Below, piece after piece: positions 11,400-23,697 of a stretch of 64,000 bases of DNA. The DNA comes from Hydractinia symbiolongicarpus (taxonomy: Eukaryota > Cnidaria > Hydrozoa > Anthoathecata > Hydractiniidae). Below the pieces are notes generated by a model. The model was not told where the DNA came from and did no database searches. It was given only the letters and a program-made list of their open reading frames with translations. The first letter of the stretch is position 1. The number at the start of each line of letters is the position of its first letter. The stretch is taken from NCBI RefSeq assembly GCF_029227915.1, contig NC_079888.1, positions 23,664,001 to 23,728,000 of the forward strand, in the 5' to 3' direction. A program made the translations under genes and the position numbers.

Positions 11400-12818
11400 T
11401 AAACTCATTTCCCGAACGATTTTTTAAATTATTTTTTCACCACTAAAACGCATGAGACTTTTAGTTTTTAAAAATGTTTTCATTTTTGATGAAACACTGA
11501 ATAAAAGAAGTTTAATCGCCGGCAAACCAAAACCCGCGATTTCCCGTAAATCCCGGGCTTGGCCCGTATAGTCAAAAGTATACAAAGAAAGTACCCAGGG
11601 AGTAAACTCATTTCCCGAACGATTTTATATATTATTTTCTTACCACTAAAACGCATGAGACTTTTAGTTTTTAAAAATGTTTTCATTTTTGATGAAACAC
11701 TGAATAAAAGAAGTTTAATCGCCGGCAAACCAAAACCCGCGATTTCCCGTAAATCCCGGGCTTGGCCCGTATAGTCAAAAGTATACAAAGAAAGTACCCA
11801 GGGAGTAAACTCATTTCCCGAACGATTTTATATATTATTTTCTTACCACTAAACGCATGAGACTTGTAGTTTTCAAAAAAAATTTCATATTTGATGGGAC
11901 GCTGAATAAAAGAAGTTTAATCGCCGGAAAACGAAAATCCGCGATTTCCCGTAAATCCCGGACTCGGCCCGTATAGTCAAAAGTATACAAAGAAAGTACC
12001 CAGGGAGTAAACTCATTTCCCGAACGATTTTTTAAATTATTTTTTCACCACTAAAACGCATGAGACTTGTAGTTTTCAAAAATGTTTTCATTTTTGATGA
12101 GACGCTTAATGAAAGAGGTTTAATCGCCGGCAAACGAAATCCCGCGTTTTCCCGTAAATCCGGGGCTTGGCCCGTATAGTCGAATGTATACCAAGAAAGT
12201 ACCCAGGGAGTAAACTCATTTCCCGAACGATTTTTTAAATTTTTTTTTCACCACTAAAACGCATGAGACTTGTAGTTTTCAAAAATGTTTTTATTTTTGA
12301 TGAGACGCTTAATGAAAGAGGTTTAATCGCCGGAAAACGAAAACCCGCGATTTTCCGTAAATCCCGGGCTTGGCCCGTATAGTCGAATGTATACAAAGAA
12401 AGTACCCTGTGAGTAAACTCATTTCCAGAACGATTTTTTAAATCATTTTTTCACCACTAAAACGCGTAAGACTTGTAGTTTTTAAAAATGTTTTCATTTT
12501 TTATGAGACGCTAAATAAAAGAAGTTTAATCGCCGGCAAACGAAAACCCGCGATTTCCCGTAAATCCCGGGCTTGGCCCGTATAGCCAAAAGTATACAAA
12601 GAAAGTACCCAGGGAGTAAACTCATTTCCCGAACGATTTTTTATATTACTTTTTTACCACTAAACGCATGAGACTTGTAGTTTTCAAAAAAATTTTCATA
12701 TTTGATGGGACGCTGAATAAAAGAAGTTTAATCGCCGGCAAACGAAAATCCGCGATTTCCCGTAAATCCCGGACTCGGCCCGTATAGTCAAAAGTATACA
12801 AAGAAAGTACCCAGGGAG
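11400..12818. repeat. 7-monomer unit, copy 1 (1,419 bp)
   Basis: This unit and the next are a direct duplication of seven monomers with spacing 1,419 bp. The left edge is seen at GGGACTAAAC (11,395) against GGGAGTAAAC (12,814). It contains a nested duplication of one monomer: the private CTTTTAGTTTTTAAAAATG, GATGAAACACTG and AAACCAAAACCC variants occur at about 11,457-11,533 and again 203 bp later. Confidence 0.85.
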
Positions 12819-14237
12819 TAAACTCATTTCCCGAACGATTTTTTAAATTATTTTTTCACCACTAAAACGCATGAGACTTTTAGTTTTTAAAAATGTTTTC
12901 ATTTTTGATGAAACACTGAATAAAAGAAGTTTAATCGCCGGCAAACCAAAACCCGCGATTTCCCGTAAATCCCGGGCTTGGCCCGTATAGTCAAAAGTAT
13001 ACAAAGAAAGTACCCAGGGAGTAAACTCATTTCCCGAACGATTTTATATATTATTTTCTTACCACTAAAACGCATGAGACTTTTAGTTTTTAAAAATGTT
13101 TTCATTTTTGATGAAACACTGAATAAAAGAAGTTTAATCGCCGGCAAACCAAAACCCGCGATTTCCCGTAAATCCCGGGCTTGGCCCGTATAGTCAAAAG
13201 TATACAAAGAAAGTACCCAGGGAGTAAACTCATTTCCCGAACGATTTTATATATTATTTTCTTACCACTAAACGCATGAGACTTGTAGTTTTCAAAAAAA
13301 ATTTCATATTTGATGGGACGCTGAATAAAAGAAGTTTAATCGCCGGAAAACGAAAATCCGCGATTTCCCGTAAATCCCGGACTCGGCCCGTATAGTCAAA
13401 AGTATACAAAGAAAGTACCCAGGGAGTAAACTCATTTCCCGAACGATTTTTTAAATTATTTTTTCACCACTAAAACGCATGAGACTTGTAGTTTTCAAAA
13501 ATGTTTTCATTTTTGATGAGACGCTTAATGAAAGAGGTTTAATCGCCGGCAAACGAAATCCCGCGTTTTCCCGTAAATCCGGGGCTTGGCCCGTATAGTC
13601 GAATGTATACCAAGAAAGTACCCAGGGAGTAAACTCATTTCCCGAACGATTTTTTAAATTTTTTTTTCACCACTAAAACGCATGAGACTTGTAGTTTTCA
13701 AAAATGTTTTTATTTTTGATGAGACGCTTAATGAAAGAGGTTTAATCGCCGGAAAACGAAAACCCGCGATTTTCCGTAAATCCCGGGCTTGGCCCGTATA
13801 GTCGAATGTATACAAAGAAAGTACCCTGTGAGTAAACTCATTTCCAGAACGATTTTTTAAATCATTTTTTCACCACTAAAACGCGTAAGACTTGTAGTTT
13901 TTAAAAATGTTTTCATTTTTTATGAGACGCTAAATAAAAGAAGTTTAATCGCCGGCAAACGAAAACCCGCGATTTCCCGTAAATCCCGGGCTTGGCCCGT
14001 ATAGCCAAAAGTATACAAAGAAAGTACCCAGGGAGTAAACTCATTTCCCGAACGATTTTTTATATTACTTTTTTACCACTAAACGCATGAGACTTGTAGT
14101 TTTCAAAAAAATTTTCATATTTGATGGGACGCTGAATAAAAGAAGTTTAATCGCCGGCAAACGAAAATCCGCGATTTCCCGTAAATCCCGGACTCGGCCC
14201 GTATAGTCAAAAGTATACAAAGAAAGTACCCAGGGAG
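12819..14237. repeat. 7-monomer unit, copy 2 (1,419 bp)
   Basis: I found no difference from copy 1 in the lines I compared, including private variants such as GTTTTTATTTTTGATG (12,287 and 13,706) and AACGCGTAAG (12,461 and 13,880). Similarity continues to about 14,298, where CTTTTAG in the first copy meets CTTGTAG. Very high identity implies a recent duplication or an assembly duplicate. Confidence 0.85.
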
Positions 14238-15240
14238 TAAACTCATTTCCCGAACGATTTTTTAAATTATTTTTTCACCACTAAAACGCATGAGACTTGT
14301 AGTTTTCAAAAATGTTTTCATTTTTGATGAGACGCTTAATGAAAGAGGTTTAATCGCCGGCAAATGAAATCCCGCGTTTTCCCGTAAATCCGGGGCTTGG
14401 CCCGTATAGTCGAATGTATACAAAGAAAGTACCCAGGGAGTGAACTCATTTCCCGAACGATTTTTTAAATTTTTTTTTCACCACTAAAACGCATGAGACT
14501 GGTAGTTTTCAAAAATGTTTTCATTTTTGATGAGACACTTAATGAAAGAGGTTTAATTGCCGGAAAACGAAAACCCGCGATTTCCCGTAAATCCCGGGCT
14601 TAGCCCGTATAGTTGAATGTACACAAAGAAAGTACCCTGTGAGTAAACTCATTTCCAGAACGATTTTTTTTAAATCATTTTTGCACCACTAAAACGCATA
14701 AGACTTGTAGTTTTTAAAAATGTTTTCATTTTTGATGAGACGCTGAATAAAAGAAGTTTAATCGCCGGCAAACGAAAACCCGCGATTTCCCGTAAATCCC
14801 GGGCTTAGCCCGTATAGTCGAATGTATACAAAGAAAGTACCCTGTGAGTAAACTCATTTCCAGAACGATTTTTTAAATAATTTTTTCACCACCAAAACGC
14901 ATAAGACTTGTAGTTTTTAAAAATGTTTTCATTCTTGATGAGACGCTGAATAAAAGAAGTTTAATCGCCGGCAAACGAAAACCCGCGATTTCCCGTAAAT
15001 CCCGGGCTTGGCTCGTATAGTCAAAAGTATACAAAGAAAGTACCCAGGGAGTAAACTCATTTCCCGAACGATTTTTTATATTATTTTCTTACCACTAAAC
15101 GCATGAGACTTGCAGTTTTCAAAAAAAAATTCATATTTGATGGGACGCTGAATAAAAGAAGTTTAATCGCCGGCAAACGAAAATCCGCGATTTCCCGTAA
15201 ATCCCGGACTCGGCCCGTATAGTCAAAAGTATACAAAGAA
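14238..15240. repeat. Mixed monomers, no clear higher-order unit
   Basis: About five monomers of the CTTAATGAAAGAGG, GGGCTTAGCCCG and TCATATTTGATGGG types. One has a lengthened T-run (GATTTTTTTTAAATC near 14,660) and TTTTTGCACC instead of TTTTTTCACC. One has lost GTATAC (GTACAC at 14,619). No nonrepetitive sequence. Confidence 0.7.
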
Positions 15241-18080
15241 AGTACCCTGTGAGTAAACTCATTTCCAGAACGATTTTTTAAATTATTTTTTCACCACTAA
15301 AGCCCATGAGACTTGTAGTTTTTAAAAATGTTTTCATTTTTCATGAGACGCTGAATAAAAGAAGTTTAATCGCCAGCAAACGAAAACCCGCGATTTCCCG
15401 TAAATCCCGGGCTTAGCCCATATAGTCGAATGTATACAAAGAAAGTACCCTATGAGTAAACTCATCTCCAGAACGATTTTTTAAATCATTTTTTCACCAC
15501 TAAAACGCATAAGACTTGTAGTTTTTAAAAATGTTTTCAATTTTGATGAGACGCTGAATAAAAGAAGTTTAATCGCCGGCAAACGAAAACCCGCGATTTC
15601 CCGTAAATCCCGGCTTGGCCCGTATAGTCAAAAGTATACAAAGAAAGTACCCAGGGAGTAAACTCATTTCCCGAACGATTTTTTAAATTATTTTTTCACC
15701 ACTAAAACGCATGAGACTTGTAGTTTTCAAAAATGTTTTCATTTTTGATGAGACGCTGAATAAAAGAAGTTTAATCACCGGCAAACGAAAACCCGCGATT
15801 TCCCGTAAATCCCGGGCTTGGCCCGTATAGTCAAAAGTATACAAAGAAAGTACCCAGGGAGTAAACTCATTTTCCGAACGATTTTTTATATTATTTTTTC
15901 ACCACTAAAACGCATGAGACTTGTAGTTTTCAAAAATGTTTTCATTTTTGATGAGACGCTGAATAAAAGAAGTTTAATCGCCGGCAAACGAAAATCCGCG
16001 ATTTCCCGTAAATCCCGGACTCGGCCCGTATAGTCAAAAGTATACAAAGAAAGTACCCAGGGAGTAAACTCATTTCCCGAACGATTTTTTAAATTATTTT
16101 TTCACCACTAAAACGCATGAGACTTGTAGTTTTCAAAAATGTTTTCATTTTTGATGAGACGCTGAATAAAAGAAGTTTAATCGCCGGCAAACGAAAACCC
16201 GCGATTTCCCGTAAATCCCGGGCTTGGCTCGTATAGTCAAAAGTATACAAAGAAAGTACCCAGGGAGTAAACTCATTTCCCGAACGATTTTTTATATTAT
16301 TTTCTTACCACTAAACGCATGAGACTTGCAGTTTTCAAAAAAAAATTCATATTTGATGGGACGCTGAATAAAAGAAGTTTAATCGCCGGCAAAAGAAAAT
16401 CCGCGATTTCCCGTAAATCCCGGACTCGGCCCGTATAGTCAAAAGTATACAAAGAAAATACCCAGGGAGTAAACTCATTTCCCGAACGATTTTTTAAATT
16501 ATTTTTTCACCACTAAAACGCATGAGACTTGTAGTTTTCAAAAATGTTTTCATTTTTGATGAGACGCTTAATGAAAGAAGTTTAATCGCTGGCAAACGAA
16601 ATCCCGCGTTTTCCCGTATATCCGGGGCATGGCCCGTATAGTCGAATGTATACCAAGAAAGTACCCAGGGAGTAAACTCATTTCCCTAAGGATTTTTTAA
16701 ATTTTTTTTTCACCACTAAAACGCATGAGACTTGTAGTTTTCAAAAATGTTTTCATTTTTGATGAGACGCTTAATGAAAGAGGTTTAATCGCCGGAAAAC
16801 GAAAACCCGCGATTTCCCGTAAATCCCGGGCTTGGCCCATATAGTCGAATGTATACAAAGAAAGTACCCTGTGAGTAAACTCATTTCCCGAACGATTTTT
16901 TAAGTTATTTTTTCACCACTAAAACGCATGAGACTTGTAGTTTTCAAAAATGTTTTCATTTTTGATGAGACGCTTAATGAAAGAGGTTTAATCGCCGGAA
17001 AACGAAAACCCGCGATTTCCCGTAAATCCCGGGCTTGGCCCATATAGTCGAATGTATACAAAGAAAGTACCCTGTGAGTAAACTCATTTCCCGAACGATT
17101 TTTTAAATTATTTTTTCACCACTAAAACGCATGAGACTTGTAGTTTTCAAAAATGTTTTCATTTTTGATGAGACGCTTAATGAAAGAGGTTAAATCGCCG
17201 GAAAACGAAAACCCGCGATTTCCCGTAAATCCCGGGCTTGGCCCATATAGTCGAATGTATACAAAGAAAGTACCCTGTGAGTAAACTCATTTCCCGAACG
17301 ATTTTTTAAATTATTTTTTCACCACTAAAACGCATGAGACTTGTAGTTTTCAAAAATGTTTTCATTTTTGATGAGACGCTTAATGAAAGAGGTTAAATCG
17401 CCGGAAAACGAAAACCCGCGATTTCCCGTAAATCCCGGGCTTGGCACGTATAGTCGAATGTATACAAAGAAAGTACCCTGTGAGTAAACTCATTTCCCGA
17501 ACGATTTTTTAAATTATTTTTTCACCACTAAAACGCATGAGACTTTTAGTTTTCAAAAATGTTTTCATTTTTGATGAGACGCTTAATGAAAGAGGTTTAA
17601 TCGCCGGAAAACGAAAACCCGCGATTTCTCGTAAATCCCGGGCTTGGCCCATATAGTCGAATGTATACAAAGAAAGTACCCTGTGAGTAAACTCATTTCC
17701 CGAACGATTTTTTAAATTATTTTTTCACCACTAAAACGCATGAGACTTGTAGTTTTCAAAAATGTTTTCATTTTTGATGAGACGCTTAATGAAAGAGGTT
17801 AAATCGCCGGAAAACGAAAACCCGCGATTTCCCGTAAATCCCGGGCTTGGCACGTATAGTCGAATGTATACAAAGAAAGTACCCTGTGAGTAAACTCATT
17901 TCCCGAACGATTTTTTAAATTATTTTTTCACCACTAAAACGCATGAGACTTTTAGTTTTCAAAAATGTTTTCATTTTTGATGAGACGCTTAATGAAAGAG
18001 GTTTAATCGCCGGAAAACGAAAACCCGCGATTTCCCGTAAATCCCGGGCTTGGCACTTATAGTCGAATGTATACAAAGAA
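15241..18080. repeat. 14-monomer block C1 (~2,840 bp)
   Basis: AGTACCCTGTGAG followed by CACTAAAGCCCATGAG and TTTTTCATGAGACGC marks block starts at 15,241, 18,081 and 19,702. C1 is the longest. Its right half is an expansion of one monomer type that the later copies mostly lack. Monomers from 15,241 to about 16,830 match 18,081 to about 19,670 in order, with single-base differences. Confidence 0.8.
16840..18065. repeat. Run of near-identical single monomers (about six)
   Basis: Consecutive units all carry GTCGAATG, CCTGTGAG, CCCGAACG, CTTAATGAAAGAGG and GCCGGAAAACG. Four consecutive-unit differences (GGCCCATATAG or GGCACGTATAG, GAGGTTTAATC or GAGGTTAAATC, CTTGTAG or CTTTTAG) repeat with a two-monomer rhythm of 406 bp (17,449 to 17,855). 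This is local amplification by monomer and dimer steps, unlike the long mixed blocks around it. Confidence 0.8.
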
Positions 18081-19701
18081 AGTACCCTGTGAGTAAACTC
18101 ATTTCCAGAACGATTTTTTAAATTATTTTTTCACCACTAAAGCCCATGAGACTTGTAGTTTTTAAAAATGTTTTCATTTTTCATGAGACGCTGAATAAAA
18201 GAAGTTTAATCGCCAGCAAACGAAAACCCGCGATTTCCGGTAAATCCCGGGCTTAGCCCGTATAGTCGAATGTATACAAAGAAAGTACCCTATGAGTAAA
18301 CTCAATTCCAGAACGATTTTTTAAATCATTTTTTCACCACTAAAACGCATAAGACTTGTAGTTTTTAAAAATGTTTTCATTTTTGATGAGACGCTGAATA
18401 AAAGAAGTTTAATCGCCGGCAAACGAAAACCCGCGATTTCCCGTAAATCCCGGCTTGGCCCGTATAGTCAAAAGTATACAAAGAAAGTACCCAGGGAGTA
18501 AACTCATTTCCCGAACGATTTTTTAAATTATTTTTTCACCACTAAAACGCATGAGACTTGTAGTTTTCAAAAATGTTTTCATTTTTGATGAGACGCTGAA
18601 TAAAAGAAGTTTAATCACCGGCAAACGAAAACCGCGATTTCCCGTAAATCCCGGGCTTGGCCCGTATAGTCAAAAGTATACAAAGAAAGTACCCAGGGAG
18701 TAAACTCATTTTCCGAACGATTTTTTATATTATTTTTTCACCACTAAAACGCATGAGACTTGTAGTTTTCAAAAATGTTTTCATTTTTGATGAGACGCTG
18801 AATAAAAGAAGTTTAATCGCCGGCAAACGAAAATCCGCGATTTCCCGTAAATCCCGGACTCGGCCCGTATAGTCAAAAGTATACAAAGAAAGTACCCAGG
18901 GAGTAAACTCATTTCCCGAACGATTTTTTAAATTATTTTTTCACCACTAAAACGCATGAGACTTGTAGTTTTCAAAAATGTTTTCATTTTTGATGAGACG
19001 CTGAATAAAAGAAGTTTAATCGCCGGCAAACGAAAACCCGCGATTTCCCGTAAATCCCGGGCTTGGCTCGTATAGTCAAAAGTATACAAAGAAAGTACCC
19101 AGGGAGTAAACTCATTTCCTGAACGATTTTTTATATTATTTTCTTACCACTAAACGCATGAGACTTGCAGTTTTCAAAAAAAAATTCATATTTGATGGGA
19201 CGCTGAATAAAAGAAGTTTAATCGCCGGCAAACGAAAATCCGCGATTTCCCGTAAATCCCGGACTCGGCCCGTATAGTCAAAAGTATACAAAGAAAATAC
19301 CCAGGGAGTAAACTCATTTCCCGAACGATTTTTTAAATTATTTTTTCACCACTAAAACGCATGAGACTTGTAGTTTTCAAAAATGTTTTCATTTTTGATG
19401 AGACGCTTAATGAAAGAGGTTTAATCGCTGGCAAACGAAATCCCGCGTTTTCCCGTATATCCCGGGCATGGCCCGTATAGTCGAATGTATACCAAGAAAG
19501 TACCCAGGGAGTAAACTCATTTCCCTAAGGATTTTTTAAATTTTTTTTTCACCACTAAAACGCATGAGACTTGTAGTTTTCAAAAATGTTTTCATTTTTG
19601 ATGAGACGCTTAATGAAAGAGGTTAAATCGCCGGAAAACGAAAACCCGCGATTTCCCGTAAATCCCGGGCTTGGCACGTATAGTCGAATGTATACAAAGA
19701 A
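18081..19701. repeat. Block C2, 8-monomer shortened copy (~1,621 bp)
   Basis: It matches C1 from its start, including TTAATCACCGGC, CTTGCAGTTTTC and ACAAAGAAAATACCC, to about 19,670. There it passes after one CTTAATGAAAGAGG monomer to the next block start, so about six monomers fewer than C1. Confidence 0.8.
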
Positions 19702-20890
19702 AGTACCCTGTGAGTAAACTCATTTCCAGAACGATTTTTTAAATTATTTTTTCACCACTAAAGCCCATGAGACTTGTAGTTTTTATAAATGTTTTCATTT
19801 TTCATGACACGCTGAATAAAAGAAGTTTAATCGCCAGCAAACGAAAACCCGCGATTTCCCGTAAATCCCGGGCTTAGCCCGTATAGTCGAATGTATACAA
19901 AGAAAGTACCCTATGAGTAAACTCATTTCCAGAACGATTTTTTAAATCATTTTTTCACCACTAAAACGCATAAGACTTGTAGTTTTTAAAAATGTTTTCA
20001 TTTTTGATGAGACGCTGAATAAAAGAAGTTTAATCGCCGGCAAACGAAAACCCGCGATTTCCCGTAAATCCCGGCTTGGCCCGTATAGTCAAAAGTATAC
20101 AAAGAAAGTACCCAGGGAGTAAACTCATTTCCCGAACGATTTTTTAAATTATTTTTTCACCACTAAAACGCATGAGACTTGTAGTTTTCAAAAAAGTTTT
20201 CATTTTTGATGAGACGCTGAATAAAAGAAGTTTAATCGCCGGCAAACGAAAACCCGCGATTTCCCGTAAATCCCGGGCTTGGCCCGTATAGTCAAAAGTA
20301 TAGAGATAAAGTACCCAGGGAGTAAACTCATTTCCCGAACGATTTTTTATATTATTTTTTCACCACTAAAACGCATGAGACTTGTAGTTTTTAAAAATGT
20401 TTTCATTTTTGATGAGACGCTGAATAAAAGAAGTTTAATCGCCGGCAAACGAAAACCCGCGATTTCCCGTAAATCCCGGCTTGGCCCGTATAGTCAAAAG
20501 TATACAAAGAAAGTACCCAGGGAGTAAACTCATTTCCCGAACGATTTTTTAAATTATTTTTTCACCACTAAAACGCATGAGACTTGTAGTTTTCAAAAAT
20601 GTTTTCATTTTTGATGAGACGCTGAATAAAAGAAGTTTAATCGCCGGCAAACGAAAACCCGCGATTTCCCGTAAATCCCGGGCTTGGCCCGTACAGTCAA
20701 AAGTATACAAAGAAAGTACCCAGGGAGAAAACTCATTTCCCGAACGATTTTTTATATTATTTTTTCACCACTAAAACGCATGAGACTTGTAGTTTTCAAA
20801 AATGTTTTCATTTTTGATGAGACGCTTAATGAAAGAGGTTTAATCGCCGGAAAACGAAAACCCGCGATTTCCCGTAAATCCCGGGCTTGG
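19702..20890. repeat. Block C3, third partial copy (about 6 monomers)
   Basis: It begins with the C marker but has private changes (TTTTTATAAATG, CATGACACGC). One monomer near 20,298-20,310 has a cluster of substitutions, GTATAGAGATAAAG where others read GTATACAAAGAAAG. It ends at the marker CACGTATATTTGAATG (20,891) that opens the next block. Confidence 0.7.
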
Positions 20891-23697
20891 CACGTATATT
20901 TGAATGTATACAAAGAAAGTACCCTGTGAGTAAACTCATTTTCCGAACGATTTTTTAAATTATTTTTTCACCACTAAAGCCCATGAGAATTGCAGTTTTT
21001 AAAAATGTTTTCATTTTTGATGAGACGCTGAATAAAAGAAGTTTAATCGCCGGCAAACGAAAACCCGCAATTTCCCGTAAATCCTGGCTTGGCCCGTATA
21101 GTCAAAAGTATACAAAGAAAGTACCCAGGGAGTAAACTCATTTCCCGAACGATTTTTTAAATTATTTTTTCACCACTAAAACGCATGAGACTTGTAGTTT
21201 TCAAAAATGATTTCATTTTTGATGAGACGCTGAATAAAAGCAGTTTAATCGCCGGCAAAGGAAAACCTACGATTTCCCTAAATCCCGGACTCGGCCCGTA
21301 TAGTCAAAAGTATACAAAGAAAGTACCCAGGGAGTAAACTCATTTCCAGAACGATTTTTTAAATTATTTTTTCACCACTAAAACGCATAAGACTTGTAGT
21401 TTTTAAAAATGTTTTCATTTTTGCTGAGACGCTGAATAAAAGAAGTTTAATCGCCGGTAAATCCCGGGCTTGGCACGTATAGTCGAATGTATACAAAGAA
21501 AGTACCCTGTGAGTAAACTCATTTCCAGAACGATTTTTTAAATTATTTTTTCACCACTAACGCCCATGAGAATTGTAATTTTTAAAAATGTTTTCATTTT
21601 TTATGAGACGCTGAATAAAAGCAGTTTAATCGCCGGCAAACAAAAACCCGCGATTTCCCGTAAATCCCGGCTTTGCCCGTATAGTCAAAAGTATACAAAG
21701 AAAGTACCCAGTGAGTAAACTCATTTCCCGAACGATTTTTTAAATTATTTTTTCACCACTAAAACGCATGAGACTTGTAGTTTTCAAAAATGATTTCATT
21801 TTTGATGAGACGCTGAATAAAAGCAGTTTAATCGCCGGCAAACGAAAACCCGCGATTTCCCGTAAATCCCGGGCTTTGCACGTATAGTCGAATGTATACA
21901 AAGAAAGTACCCTGTGAGTAAATTCATTTCCAGAACGCTTTTTTAAATTGTTTTTTCACCACTAAAACGCATAAGACTTGTAGTTTTCAAAAATGTTTTC
22001 ATTTTTGGTGAGACACTGAATAAAAGAAGTTTAATCGCCGGCAAACGAAAACCCGCGATTCCCGTAATTCCCGGCTTGGCCCGTATAGTCAAAAGTATAC
22101 AAAGAAAGTACCCAGGGAGTAAACTCATTTCCAGAACGATTTTTTAAATTATTTTTTCACCACTAAAACGCATGAGACGTGTAGTTTTCAAAAATGATTT
22201 CATTTTTGATGAGACGCTGAATAAAAGCAGTTTAATCGCCGGCAAACGAAAACAAACGATTTCCCTAAATCCCGGACTCGGCCCGTATAGTCACAAGTAT
22301 ACAAAGAAAGTACCCAGGGAGTAAACTCATTTCCAGAACGATTTGTTAAATTATTTTTTCACCACTAAAACGCATAAGACTTGTAGTTTTTAAAAATGTT
22401 TTCATTTTTGCTGAGACGCTGAATAAAAGAAGTTTAATCGCCGGCAAACGAAAACCCGCGATTTCCCGTAAATCCCGGGCTTGGCCCGTATAGTCAAAAG
22501 TATACAAAGAAAGTACCCAGGGAGTAAACTCATTTCCCGAACGATTTTTTATATTATTTATTTACCACTAAACGCATGAGACCTGTAGTTTTCAAAAATA
22601 TTTTCATATTTGATGGGACGCTGAATAAAAGAAGTTTAATCGCCGGCAAACGAAAACCCGCGATTTCCCGTAAATCCCGGGCTTGGCACGTATAGTCGAA
22701 TGTATACAAAGAAAGTACCCTGTGAGTAAATTCATTTCCAGAACAATTTTTAAATTATTTTTTCACCACTAAAACGCATAAGACTTGTAGTTTTTAAAAA
22801 TGTTTTCATTTTTTATGAGACGCTGAATAAAAGAAGTTTAATCGCCGGCAAACGAAAACCCGCGATTCCCGTAATTCCCGGCCTGGCCCGTATAGTCAAA
22901 AGTATACAAAGAGAGTACCCAGGGAGTAAACTCATTTCCCGAACGATTTTTTAAATTATTTTTTCACCACTAAAACGCATGAGACTTGTAGTTTTCAAAA
23001 ATGTTTTCATTTTTGATGAAACGCTGAATAAAAGCAGTTTAATCGCCGGCAAACGAAAACCTACGATTTCCCTAAATCCCGGACTCGGCCCGTATAGTCA
23101 AAAGTATACAAAGAAAGTACCCAGGGAGTAAACTCATTTCCAGAACGATTTTTTAAATTATTTATTCACCACTAAAACGCATAAGACTTGTAGTTTTTAA
23201 AAATGTTTTCATTTTTGATGAGACGCTGAATAAAAGAAGTTTAATCGCCGGAAAACGAAAACCCGCGATTTCCCGTAAATCCCGGGCTTGGCCCGCATAG
23301 TCGAATGTATACAAAGAAAGTACCCTGTGAGTAAACTCATTTCCAGAACGATTTTTTAAATTATTTTTTCACCACTAAAACGCATAAGACTTGTAGTTTT
23401 TAAAAATGTTTTCATTTTTGATGAGACGCTGAATAAAAGAAGTTTAATCGCCGGAAAACGAAAACCCGCGATTTCCCGTAAATCCCGGGCTTGGCCCGCA
23501 TAGTCGAATGTATACAAAGAAAGTACCCTGTGAGTAAACTCATTTCCAGAACGATTTTTTAAATTATTTTTTCACCACTAAAACGCATACGACTTGTAGT
23601 TTTTAAAAATGTTTTCATTTTTAATGAGACGCTGAATAAAAGAAGTTTAATTGCCGGCAAACGAAAACCCGCGATTTCCCGTAAATCCCGGGCTTGG
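20891..23697. repeat. 14-monomer unit D1 (2,807 bp)
   Basis: CACGTATATTTGAATG occurs at 20,891 and 23,698. All private variants between them recur at 2,807-bp spacing, including GGTGAGACACTG (near 22,007) and CGCGATTCCCGTAATTCC (near 22,052). One monomer carries a 24-bp deletion after 21,457. D1 ends with a duplicated monomer pair carrying GGCCCGCATAGTCG (about 23,293 and 23,496). Confidence 0.85.
21457..21458. other. 24-bp deletion in a monomer of D1
   Basis: GCCGG is followed directly by TAAATCCCGGG. The usual segment from CAAACGAAAA to TTTCCCG is missing, so three of the four CpG-rich steps and two CCCG tetramers are gone. The same deletion is at 24,264/24,265 in D2, exactly 2,807 bp later, so it predates that duplication. 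Confidence 0.85.

Noticed and set aside
11480-11788. Minus-strand frame of 102 codons, repeated exactly 1,419 bp later, as a possible gene.
   Set aside because: It spans 1.5 monomers of the satellite, begins at a TTG, and stays open because two neighbouring monomers are duplicates. No domain, no codon signal, no flanking gene signals.
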